A stretch of DNA of 64,000 nt from Marasmius tenuissimus (GCA_029532415.1 JAQOTA010000025.1:62001-126000), one strand, 5' to 3'. Numbered from the stretch's first letter, positions 35,366-46,760 are shown. The notes: generated from the sequence alone by a model not told the origin. Numbers and translations: made by a program.

Positions 35366-36620
35366 CTATGAGTCATCGCCAATTTGTGGGGCAAGGTAGT
35401 ATCGAATATGTCCGTGAGCACCAACATCGTACCGCACCTGTGCGGGGCTAGACATCAGCGAGCAGAGAGCATTGAGGTCCCCGGAGACACGTACGAGAAG
35501 GGGTGAATCGGGTCCGATCAGCAGTTCGACTTTCTCGGCCAGCGACGCGCACTTGGTGATGGCTTGAAGATACTTGAGCTTGTAAGTGAGGCCAGAGATG
35601 TTTGAAGTGACTTGAATGATCGTTTGGGGGTCAGGACCCGAGATTTCGTTGGTTTCCGAGTGACTGCGCTTGATTTTCTCCTTGGATTTTTTAGGGATCG
35701 GAGAGCTTGAAGGTATGGTGTTTGTAGATTCTTGTAGCTATCGGCGGGGAGCGATTCGTTGAGACGAGGGGGACTTCAGCAACGGAGACTAAGAGAAAGC
35801 ACCTTTCTCTTTTTGATCACTGGCTTGTCGATATCATCGTCTTCGTCGTCATCCTCCTCCTTCACCAGAGTCCTGTCACCCTCACCGTCGTCATTCCAAT
35901 CGTCGTCATCTTCGACTGCCTTAACAGGCACATCGCTCTTCACCCACACTTCACCCTTTGCTTGATGACCTGCAGCTTCGAGTCGCAAACCGGTCTTGTT
36001 TACGTGAACCACGACGCTATCATTGACGGCCAGAAGATCTTTGACGATGGCAGAGAATTCCGAAGAAGGCATAACAATCTTCGCATGATATTCTTGATCC
36101 GGTATATGGAGTTTCTCCCCATCTATTGCCAGGAGATTCAGAGAATACGATGATATGCGACTCGATTCTGGGTCGTTTAGTCAGTATATGCGCTAAATTC
36201 AGAGAAAACCACAAAATAGAGGTAGACAAAGCGATAGGAAGCGTACTTCTAGCCTCAAACTTGATCTCCAGAGCGTCTGGGTCGTCATCCACAGCCATCA
36301 CAGTCAACTTGTCATCGTCCTTGGCTACCTTGAGAATCTTGAAAAAGCTTGGGATGCTCAGTCCGAGTGTCACCGCCCTGTCGCATCGATATCGCCTGAA
36401 GAACTTGGGCTTGAGGTGCATACAGAGAAGGGCGCTATGGGTGCTGTCCATCGATTGCATATGGATACCATCCTCTTCGCAGGAAATATTGGAATCGTTC
36501 ACGACGTCCTTGACGACTGAGAGACTGTCAGGTATAGCTCGTGGGTTCTAGGGACCTTGACTCTTTACTTTCAAATATCTTCTTGAAGACGCTTGATTCT
36601 GAGAGTTTGGCCTCGAACAT
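35366..36620 (-). CDS. PCNA: PCNA-like sliding clamp with long acidic/basic insert (333 aa)
   Basis: Five exons, 36620-36569, 36516-36247, 36167-35803, 35737-35495 and 35437-35366, sum to 334 codons including the stop. The order matches PCNA throughout: start MFEAKLSESSVFKKI, HMQSMDSTHSALL, RYRCDRAVTLGLSIPSFFKIL, interdomain region, HIPDQEYHAKIVMPSSEF and C-terminal GHIRYYLAPQIGDD. Canonical PCNA has about 258-261 residues. The surplus is an insert of about 75 residues at the acidic loop of the second domain (human residues about 186-194). It is Asp/Glu-rich first, then carries KKRK and KKSKEKIKR clusters that could act as a nuclear signal. The clamp normally encircles DNA and recruits polymerase delta and PIP-box proteins. 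It may be a paralogue or the only PCNA of this fungus; the window cannot tell. Confidence 0.9.
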
Positions 36621-36739
36621 GCTGGGACAAGCGAGCTGAGCGACGATGGGTGAAGGAACAAGTTGAAGGAAACAAGCGCCAGACGAGCGCTTAGACCCAA
36701 CGAGGTGGCCAAATATTTGTACACCAGCGCCAGTCACTC

Positions 36740-37556
36740 TCTTGGACTTCCCCCTCCATCATCATATCGACGCTACGTACTTGAACCCGTGTACGGATCG
36801 TATCCTGGACCCCTGTAACCGTACTATACGACTAACCCATCGCTGTTATTGTTCTCGACCGCTTCTGAAGCTCAGTTGCACACAACACGCGACAGCACCT
36901 GGATGATCGAACATGCAAAATGTTCACACTACACGAAGCCTTCGAAGGCAATAACAATTGCATAGGGTGATACCCAGCAAAATGCGACAGGTTATATGTA
37001 CTCCTAGGAACGCAATCGGAAGCTCGTGGATAATTATTTATTGTGCTCCTGCACGCACGATAACTCGGTTTCCTCGTCGCCAGGGGCAAAGTAGAGTACA
37101 CGCGTCGTGCCCCTCGAACTCTCCACGTTGCTCAGGATCTTCTCCACAACCCGGTACAACAGCATAGGGATATAACAAGGGCCATTCGTGATGAGGAGGC
37201 CGTACATGGGATATTGGATGTGGATGATGGGATCCGGTGAGCTAGTCCGCCTACCGTGAGTTTCTTGACAATGAAAGTTCATTATGCTTACGTCCAGCTT
37301 GCCAGATACCAATGCAAAGTTCCGGAGGCTGAAAATAATAACCGACGAAGAAGTCAATGCATCGGGAGACCAAACAACCACCAATACTTTATTGTCCTCC
37401 TACTCTTTTGTCCACAGCCTCTTATAACCCGAGGAAAATGTCAGCAACGTCCGAGTCAGAGCTAGCCTCGACACCATCATCAACAGCGACAGCCAATCAC
37501 CTCCTTTACGATAATATAACACCTTCCTAATATCGCTCTCCTTACCCGCTACAAAA
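36740..37556 (-). other. Intergenic with a possible small hypothetical gene (minus, about 37030-37420)
   Basis: Two minus-strand pieces joined by plausible splice sites (acceptor TTATTTTCAG near 37330, donor GTAAGC near 37286) read through a stretch containing YGLLITNGPCYIPMLLYRVV and end at 37034. No family is recognised and no clear start codon is found, so I do not call a CDS. Confidence 0.25.
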
Positions 37557-38957
37557 ATGGCCCCCGTTCATCCCGTCAACATACTCCTTCCTCTTCCTCT
37601 TACTCCCACTCACGACGAGAACGACAAAACTAGACTCAGGCGCAGGCGCTCTTCCACTTTTACTGCAATCACCAACTGGGCCTTGGCTGTCCAGCCAGGT
37701 TCACCTGCTCCGATCTCTCCCAACAAACAACGCCCATCACATCGCCGTGCTCCATCGAACTCTACCTCTTTTCTCCACCTTGTCGAAACCCCTACGACCG
37801 CGAGCAGGTCGAACATCAGCCCACGCAGCGCCAAAGATTTCCCAGCCGATGTCAATTTGACCAGCTGGGGCTACACTTCCGTCTTCGTCCATCTTCCCGT
37901 AACTCCTTCCACTCCCTCCCACCTCCGACGCCGCTCTCCAGTCACCCCGGAGGCTCCTATGAAACCCGGAAAGGGTCTCAAGAAGTTCAAGAGCATGGGT
38001 ATCCTTCGTCGTAACCGTGCCAAATCCGTTACTGGGGATGTCAGTCCTACCTCTCCCACTGCTCCTACTCGCCCCCGAACGCGCTCGCGATCTCGATCTG
38101 GATCAGTCTCCCCTACCAAGCCGTCCTCTTCCAAGCGTGCGGCTGGTCCTTCCAAAGGAAAGGGCAAGGCGAAAGTCCACCCACCACTTCCGCCCGCCCT
38201 GCAGACTGAGCTATTGCTCATGCAATTTACTGGGGGCGGGTCTCTTGAGACGAACGCGCAGCGGCTTATGGAGCAGCGAGCAAAAGGCACCACCACGAAA
38301 GCTGTCGATGCCGTTTACAAGGACGAGAACGGCATGATGTGGCTCGACGAGGACGAACGTATCGAATACGAAGCTCTCATCCCTACCTCGCCGGCTCCGT
38401 CTTCCCCAGCTTCTCCTTGGGTCCAGTTCACCTCCACCTCAGCTCTCGTTCCGGACTCACCCGCTATGGGCGCTATCAAGGCCGACGAGGAACACGCCAG
38501 ACGAGGCTCAGTCAAGAGTCTTACCCCTACCGAACGTGAACTGGAGGCTGCTATAGCAATCAGACCTAGCTCTCCTTCCGCGTACATTGGTGTGAGCTTG
38601 GTGAACGCTTCGGCCGTCAACATCGATAGGACTGAAAGGCGAAGGAGGAGACGACCGGCTCCTCTCAAGTTGCCCTCCGCCCCAGCTATCCCTACTGCTT
38701 CCGCGGCTCAGGGGTTCGAGGATTCGTTCGAACCTACTTCTGCAGAGCTCGCTGCGATGGCAGCTGGTATGCAGAGTCATGCTCGTGCTGCTGCACGAGT
38801 TGCTGGGGCTCGACGACCACTTCAGAAGATTGGGAGTGCTCCTGCGGATGTGAGCGACTTTGAAATTGCGGTCGTTGAGATGAAGGAAGGGGATGTCCGG
38901 AAGGGGAAGCGAACGGGTTTCGCGAGGAGGGCGAAGGCGTTATTTGGGATGGACTGA
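37557..38957 (+). CDS. Intronless disordered Ser/Pro/Arg-rich protein, unknown function (466 aa)
   Basis: One open frame from MAPVHPVNILLPLPLTPTH to a basic C terminus (KRTGFARRAKALFGMD). Composition is Ser/Pro/Arg-rich with many SP/TP sites. There are short conserved-looking islands: RRRRSSTFTAITNWALAVQP near the N terminus, NLTSWGYTSVFVHLP at about 100, and KGLKKFKSMGILRRNRAKS at about 140. Two Arg/Ser clusters (TRPRTRSRSRSGSVSPTKP and RRRRRPAPLKLPSAP) could be nuclear or phosphorylation-regulated segments. The high-GC, codon-biased frame and its uninterrupted length support a real gene. No enzymatic domain is visible; I can give no function. Confidence 0.75.
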   Translation: MAPVHPVNILLPLPLTPTHDENDKTRLRRRRSSTFTAITNWALAVQPGSPAPISPNKQRPSHRRAPSNSTSFLHLVETPTTASRSNISPRSAKDFPADVNLTSWGYTSVFVHLPVTPSTPSHLRRRSPVTPEAPMKPGKGLKKFKSMGILRRNRAKSVTGDVSPTSPTAPTRPRTRSRSRSGSVSPTKPSSSKRAAGPSKGKGKAKVHPPLPPALQTELLLMQFTGGGSLETNAQRLMEQRAKGTTTKAVDAVYKDENGMMWLDEDERIEYEALIPTSPAPSSPASPWVQFTSTSALVPDSPAMGAIKADEEHARRGSVKSLTPTERELEAAIAIRPSSPSAYIGVSLVNASAVNIDRTERRRRRRPAPLKLPSAPAIPTASAAQGFEDSFEPTSAELAAMAAGMQSHARAAARVAGARRPLQKIGSAPADVSDFEIAVVEMKEGDVRKGKRTGFARRAKALFGMD

Positions 38958-39619
38958 GAGCTTCGCTGACGACGACGGGACAATGAACACTATGATCACG
39001 ACTGTCGATTCTCTTTTGAATCGGAACAATTTCACGCGGTTATGAGCGAGACTCTTTCACGCACCCACCTGGTACAATTCCTTTTCTTATCTGTCATGGT
39101 TGTAGTTGTAATCATCACATCACCGTTGTCACTGTATCCTTTTCGTTACTGCTATCGTTTGGCGCACATACCTGTACCCTTACTGCATTTTTCTGCTTTG
39201 CTGTATCTTTATCTCTGTCTCTGTCGATGTATCTTAGAGTACGTATTTAATTGAGTCACTGTCTGTTCTCTCTTGTAAGTTGTAAGACGGGCAATCAGCG
39301 ACTACTCCCATTCTGACTTACAAACACGAAATGGAGTCGCCTCATCCCGCTTCGCATCATCAAGGTCTAGCAACGGTTTGTACGGACTTCTGACTTCATT
39401 TGCGGAATTAGAGTTGCGTACCCAACTCGAGTACCTCGAATCATTTACTCACGCGACCTGAAGATAACATCCCATGACGGATTGGGAGCACGGTAGCAGT
39501 ATAGACTGAAGGAGAAAAAAGAATTGATTCGAGAGATGGCTATTGCTTTGCGATACATTTACATAGTGACCGAGATAGCTTTTCCTTTACAAAATTCACC
39601 GAGAATCCCGAGTAGATGA
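38958..39619. other. Intergenic between convergent genes
   Basis: 3' flanks of the plus-strand gene ending at 38957 and the minus-strand nitrilase ending at 39620. Pyrimidine-rich stretch at 39060-39240; no gene seen. Confidence 0.45.
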
Positions 39620-41176
39620 CTACACTTTCACACTCCCAGCCTCCGCCTTGATGGGCGGCTGGTACGTGCAGCTGTTATCAGCATTTTTGATCTCGTTTTG
39701 CTTCGTATCCTCGAAGGCCTGTAGCTCCTCCAGACCATATGACGCGGGAGCCCAATTCTTTCCGTGCACCACAGTGCGTAAGAGGTCGAATCGAGAGCTA
39801 TCAGAAAGAAAGAACGGAGGAAATCATTAATGACATGTGAAAAAGAGATACCTTATCGGAAACGACGTACTAGTTACCCATGGTGTCAGCGACGAGCTTA
39901 ACCTCGTTGATCTTGTCGAGACTGATGGTGGCGTATGCTACTTTCTCTTCGCCAGGGTCGATAGGAGGAGTCAACGCAGAGCCGTCCGGGCCATAGATCT
40001 GTCAAATTTCGGAGATTGAGTCCACAAAAACCGAAGCAGCTTGGACTAGGACCGTGTTTTATCACGCACCGTAGTGAACCCTCCACCGGGGAACACGAAC
40101 CAAGGGAACCCGGTCATCTTCATCTTCTCGGCGCCAGCCTCACTTACAACCTGGCAGCAGACGAGCCCGAAGCAGCCGCCTTCCATCGCCACCGATTGGG
40201 TCATGCGACTGGATGCCTCACCACTGACAATGTACGGAGATCCTCCTGTGCCGGGTGGGAATGCAGGCCACCAACCACCGACGAAGATCTGTGGGTGTTG
40301 AGCGTACATATGGGTCTTGAGCCATGGCTAAAGGGAGAATCGAAGTCGTTGAGTCAGCACTCGGAATGCCGCGAAAGTACGAGATAGGGAAGAAGTTTGA
40401 ACTTGCCTGAATGTGTTCCCAGCAATTCAACGACCCCACTCGGCCATAAGGGGTTTGCACGACATTGTAAACTGATTGGGCTGAGAAGAGGTACATTATC
40501 AATGACATGGCCGAAAGATAAGACGAGAAATGTCATACCGCTTCCGTCACCGAAGACAGTCTTCTCGTAGTGTGTAGGCTGCGAAGCGGAACACTGTTGA
40601 GCCCTTTATCCTGCATGAGATTTCGTGTGCATTCATGACGTCTTACCTTGATCTTTCTGCGATGGTTCGCGATCTCGCCGTTCTGAGTGATCGTTACTTG
40701 AGCGATGTAGAGCGAGGCCCCGTCACGCTCAGAGAATCCGAGCACGACGTTAACATCGTTATCCTTGCACGCCTTCCGGATGCGATCCATCTCAGGAGAG
40801 TGAACAGCCATCGAGTTGGCTTGATACTCCTTGAGAACAGGCTGGCAAGCGACGAAGTCGTTCGCCCAGGGGGTCCATGGGTAACCTGATGACAGGCCGG
40901 GTGAGCTATCGGACGTGTTGCACAAATGCGAAAACACTGACCAGGGATAAAGACCTCTGGGAATCCGATGATTTTGGCACCTTCAGTGGCGGCCTCATTG
41001 ATGATGTCGATGGTCTTGTTCACACCACCTTGGAGGTCAAGCCAGACGCTGCGGGGACCCAGTGTCAGCAATGAATGTCGACGACAACCGTATCGGCGAA
41101 CTCACGGTTCAGCTTGGACGGCAGCAACTTTGAATCTCTTCGTATCGCCGGAGGAAGGATTGAGTGTGATTGGCAT
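39620..41176 (-). CDS. Nitrilase (carbon-nitrogen hydrolase), 364 aa
   Basis: Hydrolyses organic nitriles to acids and ammonia; a cytosolic enzyme of the nitrilase superfamily, branch 1. Eight exons (41176-41106, 41048-40942, 40885-40647, 40578-40539, 40480-40407, 40327-40070, 39998-39871, 39797-39620) sum to 365 codons including the stop. The catalytic triad is complete: Glu in [11 protein letters not shown], Lys in [18 protein letters not shown] and Cys in GSLNCWEH. The stretch [17 protein letters not shown] is typical of fungal nitrilases rather than of cyanide hydratase. Exon 5 ends with the rare donor GCAAGT (GC-AG intron). The start follows an upstream CATAAATAC at about 41250, a possible TATA element. 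Confidence 0.92.
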
Positions 41177-42912
41177 GATGGATGAGAATTGGTAGTGTTA
41201 GAGCGAAGGTAGAGTGGATGTTTCTGGAGATAATGTTATGGGGAAAGTCGTATTTATGTGCTCCTGCGGCCTCTATGTCCCACGAAATCTAACGGAGACT
41301 TTGGTACAGATCATAGGGACATTCCTGAGCTTTAGCATTGTATCCTTGTTTCTCATGTGAGCCTAGCAAACATGACACTAAGATTGGTGGCTATTGCATC
41401 ATGTCTTGATTTTGGAGGAGTCCGATCCATACGAGTGGTCAAGACAAGTGTATTACGCTCACAGACTGAATAGAAACAGCTATCAGTCCTGAATAACTTT
41501 TGTAAGATAGAAGGACTTTGCAGACTCACTTGACTGCAATAATTTCCCAAGCTATCTTTCACCCTGAAGGCGGCCCATTTAGCCGTCACGGCCGTTCCTC
41601 GCAAATGCGAGGTCTATTCAAAAGTGGTGCTTGATAAATCTGCTTTGTCCGGTCGTGGCAAGTATGAGGTTATATCAGAAGATTCCAAGGGCTTAGAGCT
41701 GGGCAGATGGACTCGGTAGGAGTCTCGATTATAATTGGCGGGATGGTAGCTCAAGCCATTTGTCTTGGCCGTTCGGATTTGACGAACGCACGATGGATGA
41801 TGATGAAAGAAAACCATGCGGGATCGAACTTGGTTAAACTATCATTGATTGAGTGGAGAAGTTCTTCTGTTCTCGCGATGGAGTGAAGACCTGTGAAGAC
41901 CAATACCGACCTGAGAAGGATAGGAACGTCTGAAGTTGGAGAACATGAAAACGTCAGCACACACATTTAGTCCCGCGCTCCTCCATGTCAAGATTCCCTT
42001 TGCAGCGTGAATTGTTGTCCAGGCCAGGCCAAGTGAGCGAGCGGATAATTGAGACTAAAGAACAGAGTAATCGATCAGCAAAACAGCTGTTTCGCTCATA
42101 GTCAGACACGAACGTCCTTCAGACGTACCCTTCGCTTCACGTTTCTGAATTGTCAGAAGATTCATTTGCGGCGGTCGACTTTACAAGTTTTCGAAACTGC
42201 TCTCATCCCTGCAATGATCAAATCACACTCGTTCGTCACGGCCGAGATATCTATCATCCAGGGCTCGTAGACCTTGAGGCTTCTGCATGAGTTCTGACAT
42301 ATATTCGATGACCCTTGATTCAGCTTGACCCTAGGTATTGGTTTCGAGACTCGAAGCTTGAAGCTTGGACGCTCAGTCGTGTAGACACTCGACGGTATCT
42401 ACACCATTTGAGGGTGCCTTCTTGTGAGCCTTGTAGAAGACAATCAAGGGATCTCGGTGACTGAAAATCATTGCGTGAACAAGTCCGACTCACTGGGAAC
42501 TCGGATGAAAGGTAAGCACGCAGCAGAGATAGCTCCTTCTGGGATAAGTTCACAGTTGGGCCGCGGTCAGGTGAGGGGGGACAAAGTTTTGCGAGGCCTT
42601 GCGAGCGCCGAAACTGGACGGGGATGGAGAAGACAGTTCAAAAAGCTGTTCGAGATGACTCTTCAATTTGTCCAAGTGTCATCATCACTTCCCGCGCTAT
42701 ATTATTTGCCGGGGCGCTTATTATTCGACCTCTCCGACTGAGCGCATCGGGTTCTACATGGGCCCCGGACTCGACGTTCTGTTCCGATTCATCGCCAGAT
42801 CGGTCGAGCGAACGATTCGGAAGAATAGCGACTGCTCTACTGATCTTCCACAATGATTACGAATTCACAATGTCTACTCCCAACCTAACGTACATTATCA
42901 CCACGACTGAAC
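41177..42912. other. Intergenic, including 3' flank of TAP copy E
   Basis: 41177-42400 holds only shadow frames. 42590-42770 (plus) is homologous to the minus strand at 34650-34830 beyond TAP copy D and marks how far the duplication reaches; the frame there with YYSTSPTERIGFYMGPGL may be a remnant of another host gene. Confidence 0.45.
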
Positions 42913-44081
42913 TCAAATTTGGACGGTACCAAAAGGGCGCCATGGTTGCTTCCTCGCAAGATTGTGCAGCGCTTCCGCCAGCTCGTTCTCCGAGGACATC
43001 AGATCCCGCCTCATGGTCGAATTCGTGATTGGGGCAGGATCATCGAAAGGCGATCCATCCATCGGACAAACGGTGCCTCGCTCAGGTAGCGTACCATTCA
43101 CAAAGTACTCCCGAACAGCCTTGGCGGTGCATACTGATGGCGCGGCGGACGAACAGTGCTGCATTAAAAAGAGAAATCAACCTCAAATCAACCCCTTAAT
43201 AGAGTGGCTGAAAAGAAATACTCACTCCGGGAGAATGTTGCTCTAGAACGACGGACCCTGGGAACTGTTGAGAGACCTTCCTTGCCCTAGATCGGGAATG
43301 AGTCGAATCCAACTTTGCAGCTGGGTTTGATACACTTACGCCGAAAGTGGGGTCACTGGATCTGTTTGGTACATGAGTCAGTCGAATCGGTCCTACCACG
43401 AAAGAGTGCCTCTCGTGCATACCTGCTGTATTCCCAATTAGAAGCATAGGGAAGCTGGTATTGCCTGTGATCGGGCCTAAATAGAAGCTTCATCGGTAAC
43501 CGAGATGATAGAAAGCGGATGAACGAACCTCGAACCTGTGCCTTGGGAATCTCCGGTGACCATCCGCTGCAAGCACGAGCCGTCAGGTATGTCTACCAAG
43601 GTCAGAGCGCGTTGCATACCTGCAGAAAATCCGGTAACTAGCCCAGAGCGAGCCGAACGAGGAGAGCTGTACGCTCTCCTGATAATAGGCTCGGGCATCT
43701 TCAACCTCGGGAGGAACAGAGTCCCCATCATCTGGAAACCCATTTTCGTGGTGTAGTCGGGGCTCCTCTACATAGCACTACGTAGCTCGCGTAGTTTGTG
43801 TAGTGATTGCTGATACTATGTAGTACTATGTAGCACCTGTCAGATTGGGCGCACCCGTTCCCCACCACCGAGTCCCATTTGGCAAACCACCCGTAGCCCT
43901 TTTGGGCAAACGCTGCACATCCCCGATATCCCTGAGGCTTACCTGTGACTCTTTACCTGGAGTCGTTTCCGCCAAGGTTCAACGACGCTCAGCCAAGCTT
44001 GCCCAGATCAACATGAATCTGAACTTAGAGCCCAAACTCGCCCTTGTGCTCCGAGCCTGACTTGTGCTGAAATTGAGAGTA

Positions 44082-44255
44082 CAGTAGAATACCTCATATG
44101 GAATAACATCATATGGAATAATAGGTCATATGGAATATGGTTTTGGTGGAACGAAAGTTCAAAACACCCTATATTCCATATGTCATATGGAATAACCGTG
44201 ATATGGAATGAGATTTTGGCTTCCCTGAGTATATTCCATATGAGGTATTCCACTG
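44082..44255. mobile_element. MITE 1, Tc1/mariner type, 174 bp
   Basis: Terminal inverted repeats CAGTAGAATACCTCATATGG (left) and the complement CAGTGGAATACCTCATATGG (right), flanked by TA dinucleotides at 44080-44081 and 44256-44257. CAGT ends and a TA target are the signature of Tc1/mariner elements. The interior repeats ATATGGAAT in both orientations and has no coding capacity. Confidence 0.85.
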
Positions 44256-44257
44256 TA

Positions 44258-44407
44258 CTGACCTATTTCAATCAATTCGGATGTCACACGTCACACCCAC
44301 TTTTGGGAAACCCCGCCATTAATTTTTTCTCGATTTATGGGATTTTTTGGCGAAGAAAATGTCCGTGGGAAAGTCACGTGCCATCCGAATTGATTGAAAT
44401 AGGTCAG
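44258..44407. mobile_element. MITE 2, TA-flanked, 150 bp
   Basis: Inverted repeats CTGACCTATTTCAATCAATT extend at least 26 bp to a CGGATG. They are flanked by TA at 44256-44257, shared with MITE 1, and at 44408-44409. The interior includes a CATTAATTTTTTCTCG stretch and no frame. The two MITEs abut exactly at one TA. Confidence 0.85.
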
Positions 44408-44985
44408 TACGCGTCTGCCGTATTTACAGGTATTTATGCGCCAGTGGCTATAAATACCTGGCTGTTGGCAACGGACTTCTTTCTTCCGTACTATGATCAT
44501 CCGAGTCCCTTCCTCCCTCCTGCTCAACCTCTTGAGATACTAAGTAGAATTTCCCTTCCAGAGATTTGAAGTACAAGGTTGAGTGCCTCTTTTTAACTTT
44601 ACACTACTGATACGACTGACTTTCATCACGAGCACAGTACAGATAATGCACCTCTCACCCTAAATACCTACATCACAGTCGACTAGAATCTTGGGGCCCT
44701 CAATATCGTACATTAGCTTGTCGTAGTCTCGTAGATACCGTAGCACGCCATCATATATCATATACCACTGAATAAATCATTTTGATGCTCGTAACATCCC
44801 CCAAACTACACGCTGAATATTAATACAGAACGTCCCTGAGTGGTAAACAGACCTATTTTGCGCTGGCACAAGGTTCTATTTTCAGGGTGGTCTCGCAGCC
44901 AAGCTTCCCTTCATCATTCAATTCACTGACCAATTGAACACTGACCTTTTTTGGTTCCATCGGGATGAGATCTCATTGCCGACTA
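44408..44985. other. Interior of the 1.4-kb element
   Basis: A short hairpin CAGGTATTTAT/ATAAATACCTG lies at about 44428-44461. The rest is AT-rich without a gene. Confidence 0.5.
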
Positions 44986-46753
44986 ACTATGTAGCACTAC
45001 ATAGTCAGGAACATCTAAGCGAGCTCACACTACAGGTGCTATGTAGCACTATGTAGGCCCCGGGGAGTGTACGAGCACTATTTGACTATTTGTGCTATGT
45101 AGTGCTACATAGTCTCGAAGGTTTTTTCAGATGATTGTTGCAGATGTAAGCGCTCGTAGACTCTTGATTGTGCTCGAATGCATGCTTGCTTGGATCACAG
45201 TCACATTCGAACGAAGGAGCATCAAAGACACTCCACAATACTGAAGCATCTCCTTCAGCCAGCGCTTGCAGCCCTGCTGCCAGGGGGTGCCATAGAGTGA
45301 AGGGGCTGTACCACGCTAGAAGAATAACGGGATGCAGAGCACCATAGTCGACAACACCATAGGAAAGATTACTACGGACAGGGATGGGATTCTCGTTCAA
45401 GCGAGCGTAGATTCCCTGAAGCTTGCTGTTCATAGCTTCGGTTGAGTCCTCGTAGAAGGCGCAGGATTGCGGGCCAGCGTCCTTGCAGCTCTGGAAGAAC
45501 CATTGTTGTACCTTTTCTACATCTTCAAGACTGTTTAGCCATTTCGCTAGAGTTGAAGTAAGAGGTTTGTACGAGTGAGCATCATAGCATAATAACAGGA
45601 TCTGAAGAGGCGCACTGGTATAATAGTCTTGAAAGTCGGCGACTCCATCAATGATCAGGCGCTCGACTTTGTCCTGGTGGTCCCTATTCAGCACATCTAC
45701 CATCAGTAACAGTGGGTCACTCACCGGAAACATAGACGCAAACGTATACCCAAGAACAGATCCGTATCTGGGATTAGAGTCATGGTCAGTCTTCTGGAGT
45801 GTGCACAACTGTGACTCACGAGAATCCCCAATACTGAAGCTTCTCTTGCCCATGGGCCTTTACGATACTGAGCATATCTCTCGCAGAGTGGTCGGTGTTC
45901 ATATGACCCAGATAGTCCTTCCCCCTCTCGTATGCAAGGGTTCCCATAACCTTGCTATTCGCCCAGAAACTCTCCACGGTTTCCCTTGATTGATTGAGTT
46001 CAGCCGATGGGCGTAGCGAGAGAATACGTTCCACTCGGGACTCGTAGAATTCGATGTGAGGAGTTGAGCGTTGCACACCTGCCAGGGATATAATCAAGTC
46101 TTAGTGGCGCACGGAGTCTCAGTGTGACCCGTGTTATCTACCTCGAGGATCAAAGCCAACGATATCAAATTGAGGCCCCAAGCCAGTCTGATGAGCAGAT
46201 CCAGACTCAAGCATGTAGTCAATGCCACTACCTCCTGGACCTCCCGGGTTGAAGAGGACAGGTCCACGATAGTCCTGACTATCAGTTGAAACGTTGGCGG
46301 GTAGACGTATGAGGGCAATAGCAGCTTTGTCGCCCTCTGGGTTACTGTAGTTAAGAGGTACCTTTGGTCACATTATCATTCTCGGTGAGGAATTATGCAG
46401 CCGTAGGTTCCAAGACTGGTGTCACATACCTCAAGATGAGTACATTGGAAGCCACTGAGTTCTGTATAGCATGGAACCCACTGGAGGTCTTTGGAGGGTT
46501 TCAACTGGGTGAATGGATGCGCTCAGTTCACGCCACCAAAAAAAAAGCGTTAGAATGGACTCACAGAACCCCAAGAGGATTCACTCCAGGTTTGAGTGTT
46601 GTTTCCTTGCTGAACTGACAGTTTACAACTCGTGCTGGCGAGCATACCACCGCAGTGCAGCAGGAGGATTGCGCTGGTGAACAAAAGCCTTCGGGAGTTG
46701 TGCTTTGGATACATGTGTGGGGAATCTGAGTACGAGACCTTTCTCCAGCGCGT

Positions 46754-46760
46754 CTTTATA
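46754..46760 (-). promoter_or_regulatory. TATA box of TAP copy E
   Basis: Minus-strand TATAAAG lies 39 nt upstream of the start codon at 46714, in the same position as in copies C and D. Confidence 0.55.

Larger units (their letters stand above)
43735..45130. mobile_element. Non-autonomous DNA element of ~1.4 kb, inserted in TAP copy E, with subterminal palindromic repeats
   Basis: The sequence foreign to the other TAP copies begins with ATCATCTGGAAACCC (left) and ends, read from the other side, with ATCATCTGAAAAAACC, so imperfect terminal inverted repeats are likely. Both ends then carry palindromic units of the type CTATGTAGCACTACATAG: two near 43765-43835 and three near 44985-45115, and a shared TATGTAGCACCTGT or TACATAGCACCTGT. 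No transposase frame is present. I could not define a clean target duplication. Confidence 0.65.
42913..46714 (-). pseudogene. TAP-like alpha/beta hydrolase copy E, split by a mobile element
   Basis: Starts MYPKHNSRRLLFTSAILLLH (46714) and follows copies C and D exon by exon: oxyanion loop NPGGPGGSG, nucleophile exon with YWGFS then YGSVLGYTFA, and lid exon 7 down to about 45150. There the frame is interrupted between the Asn and Asp of the CNDGD motif by a ~1.4 kb insertion. It resumes at about 43735 and continues to DPVTPLS, SPG-HCSSAAPS and the stop at 42913. Every exon is otherwise well preserved, so the insertion is probably recent and is the inactivating event. The intact conserved frames on both sides argue that the gene was functional before the insertion. 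Confidence 0.88.

Noticed and set aside
43845..44060. 71-aa frame inside the 1.4-kb insertion as a transposase fragment
   Set aside because: No motif of any transposase and no extension in other frames.
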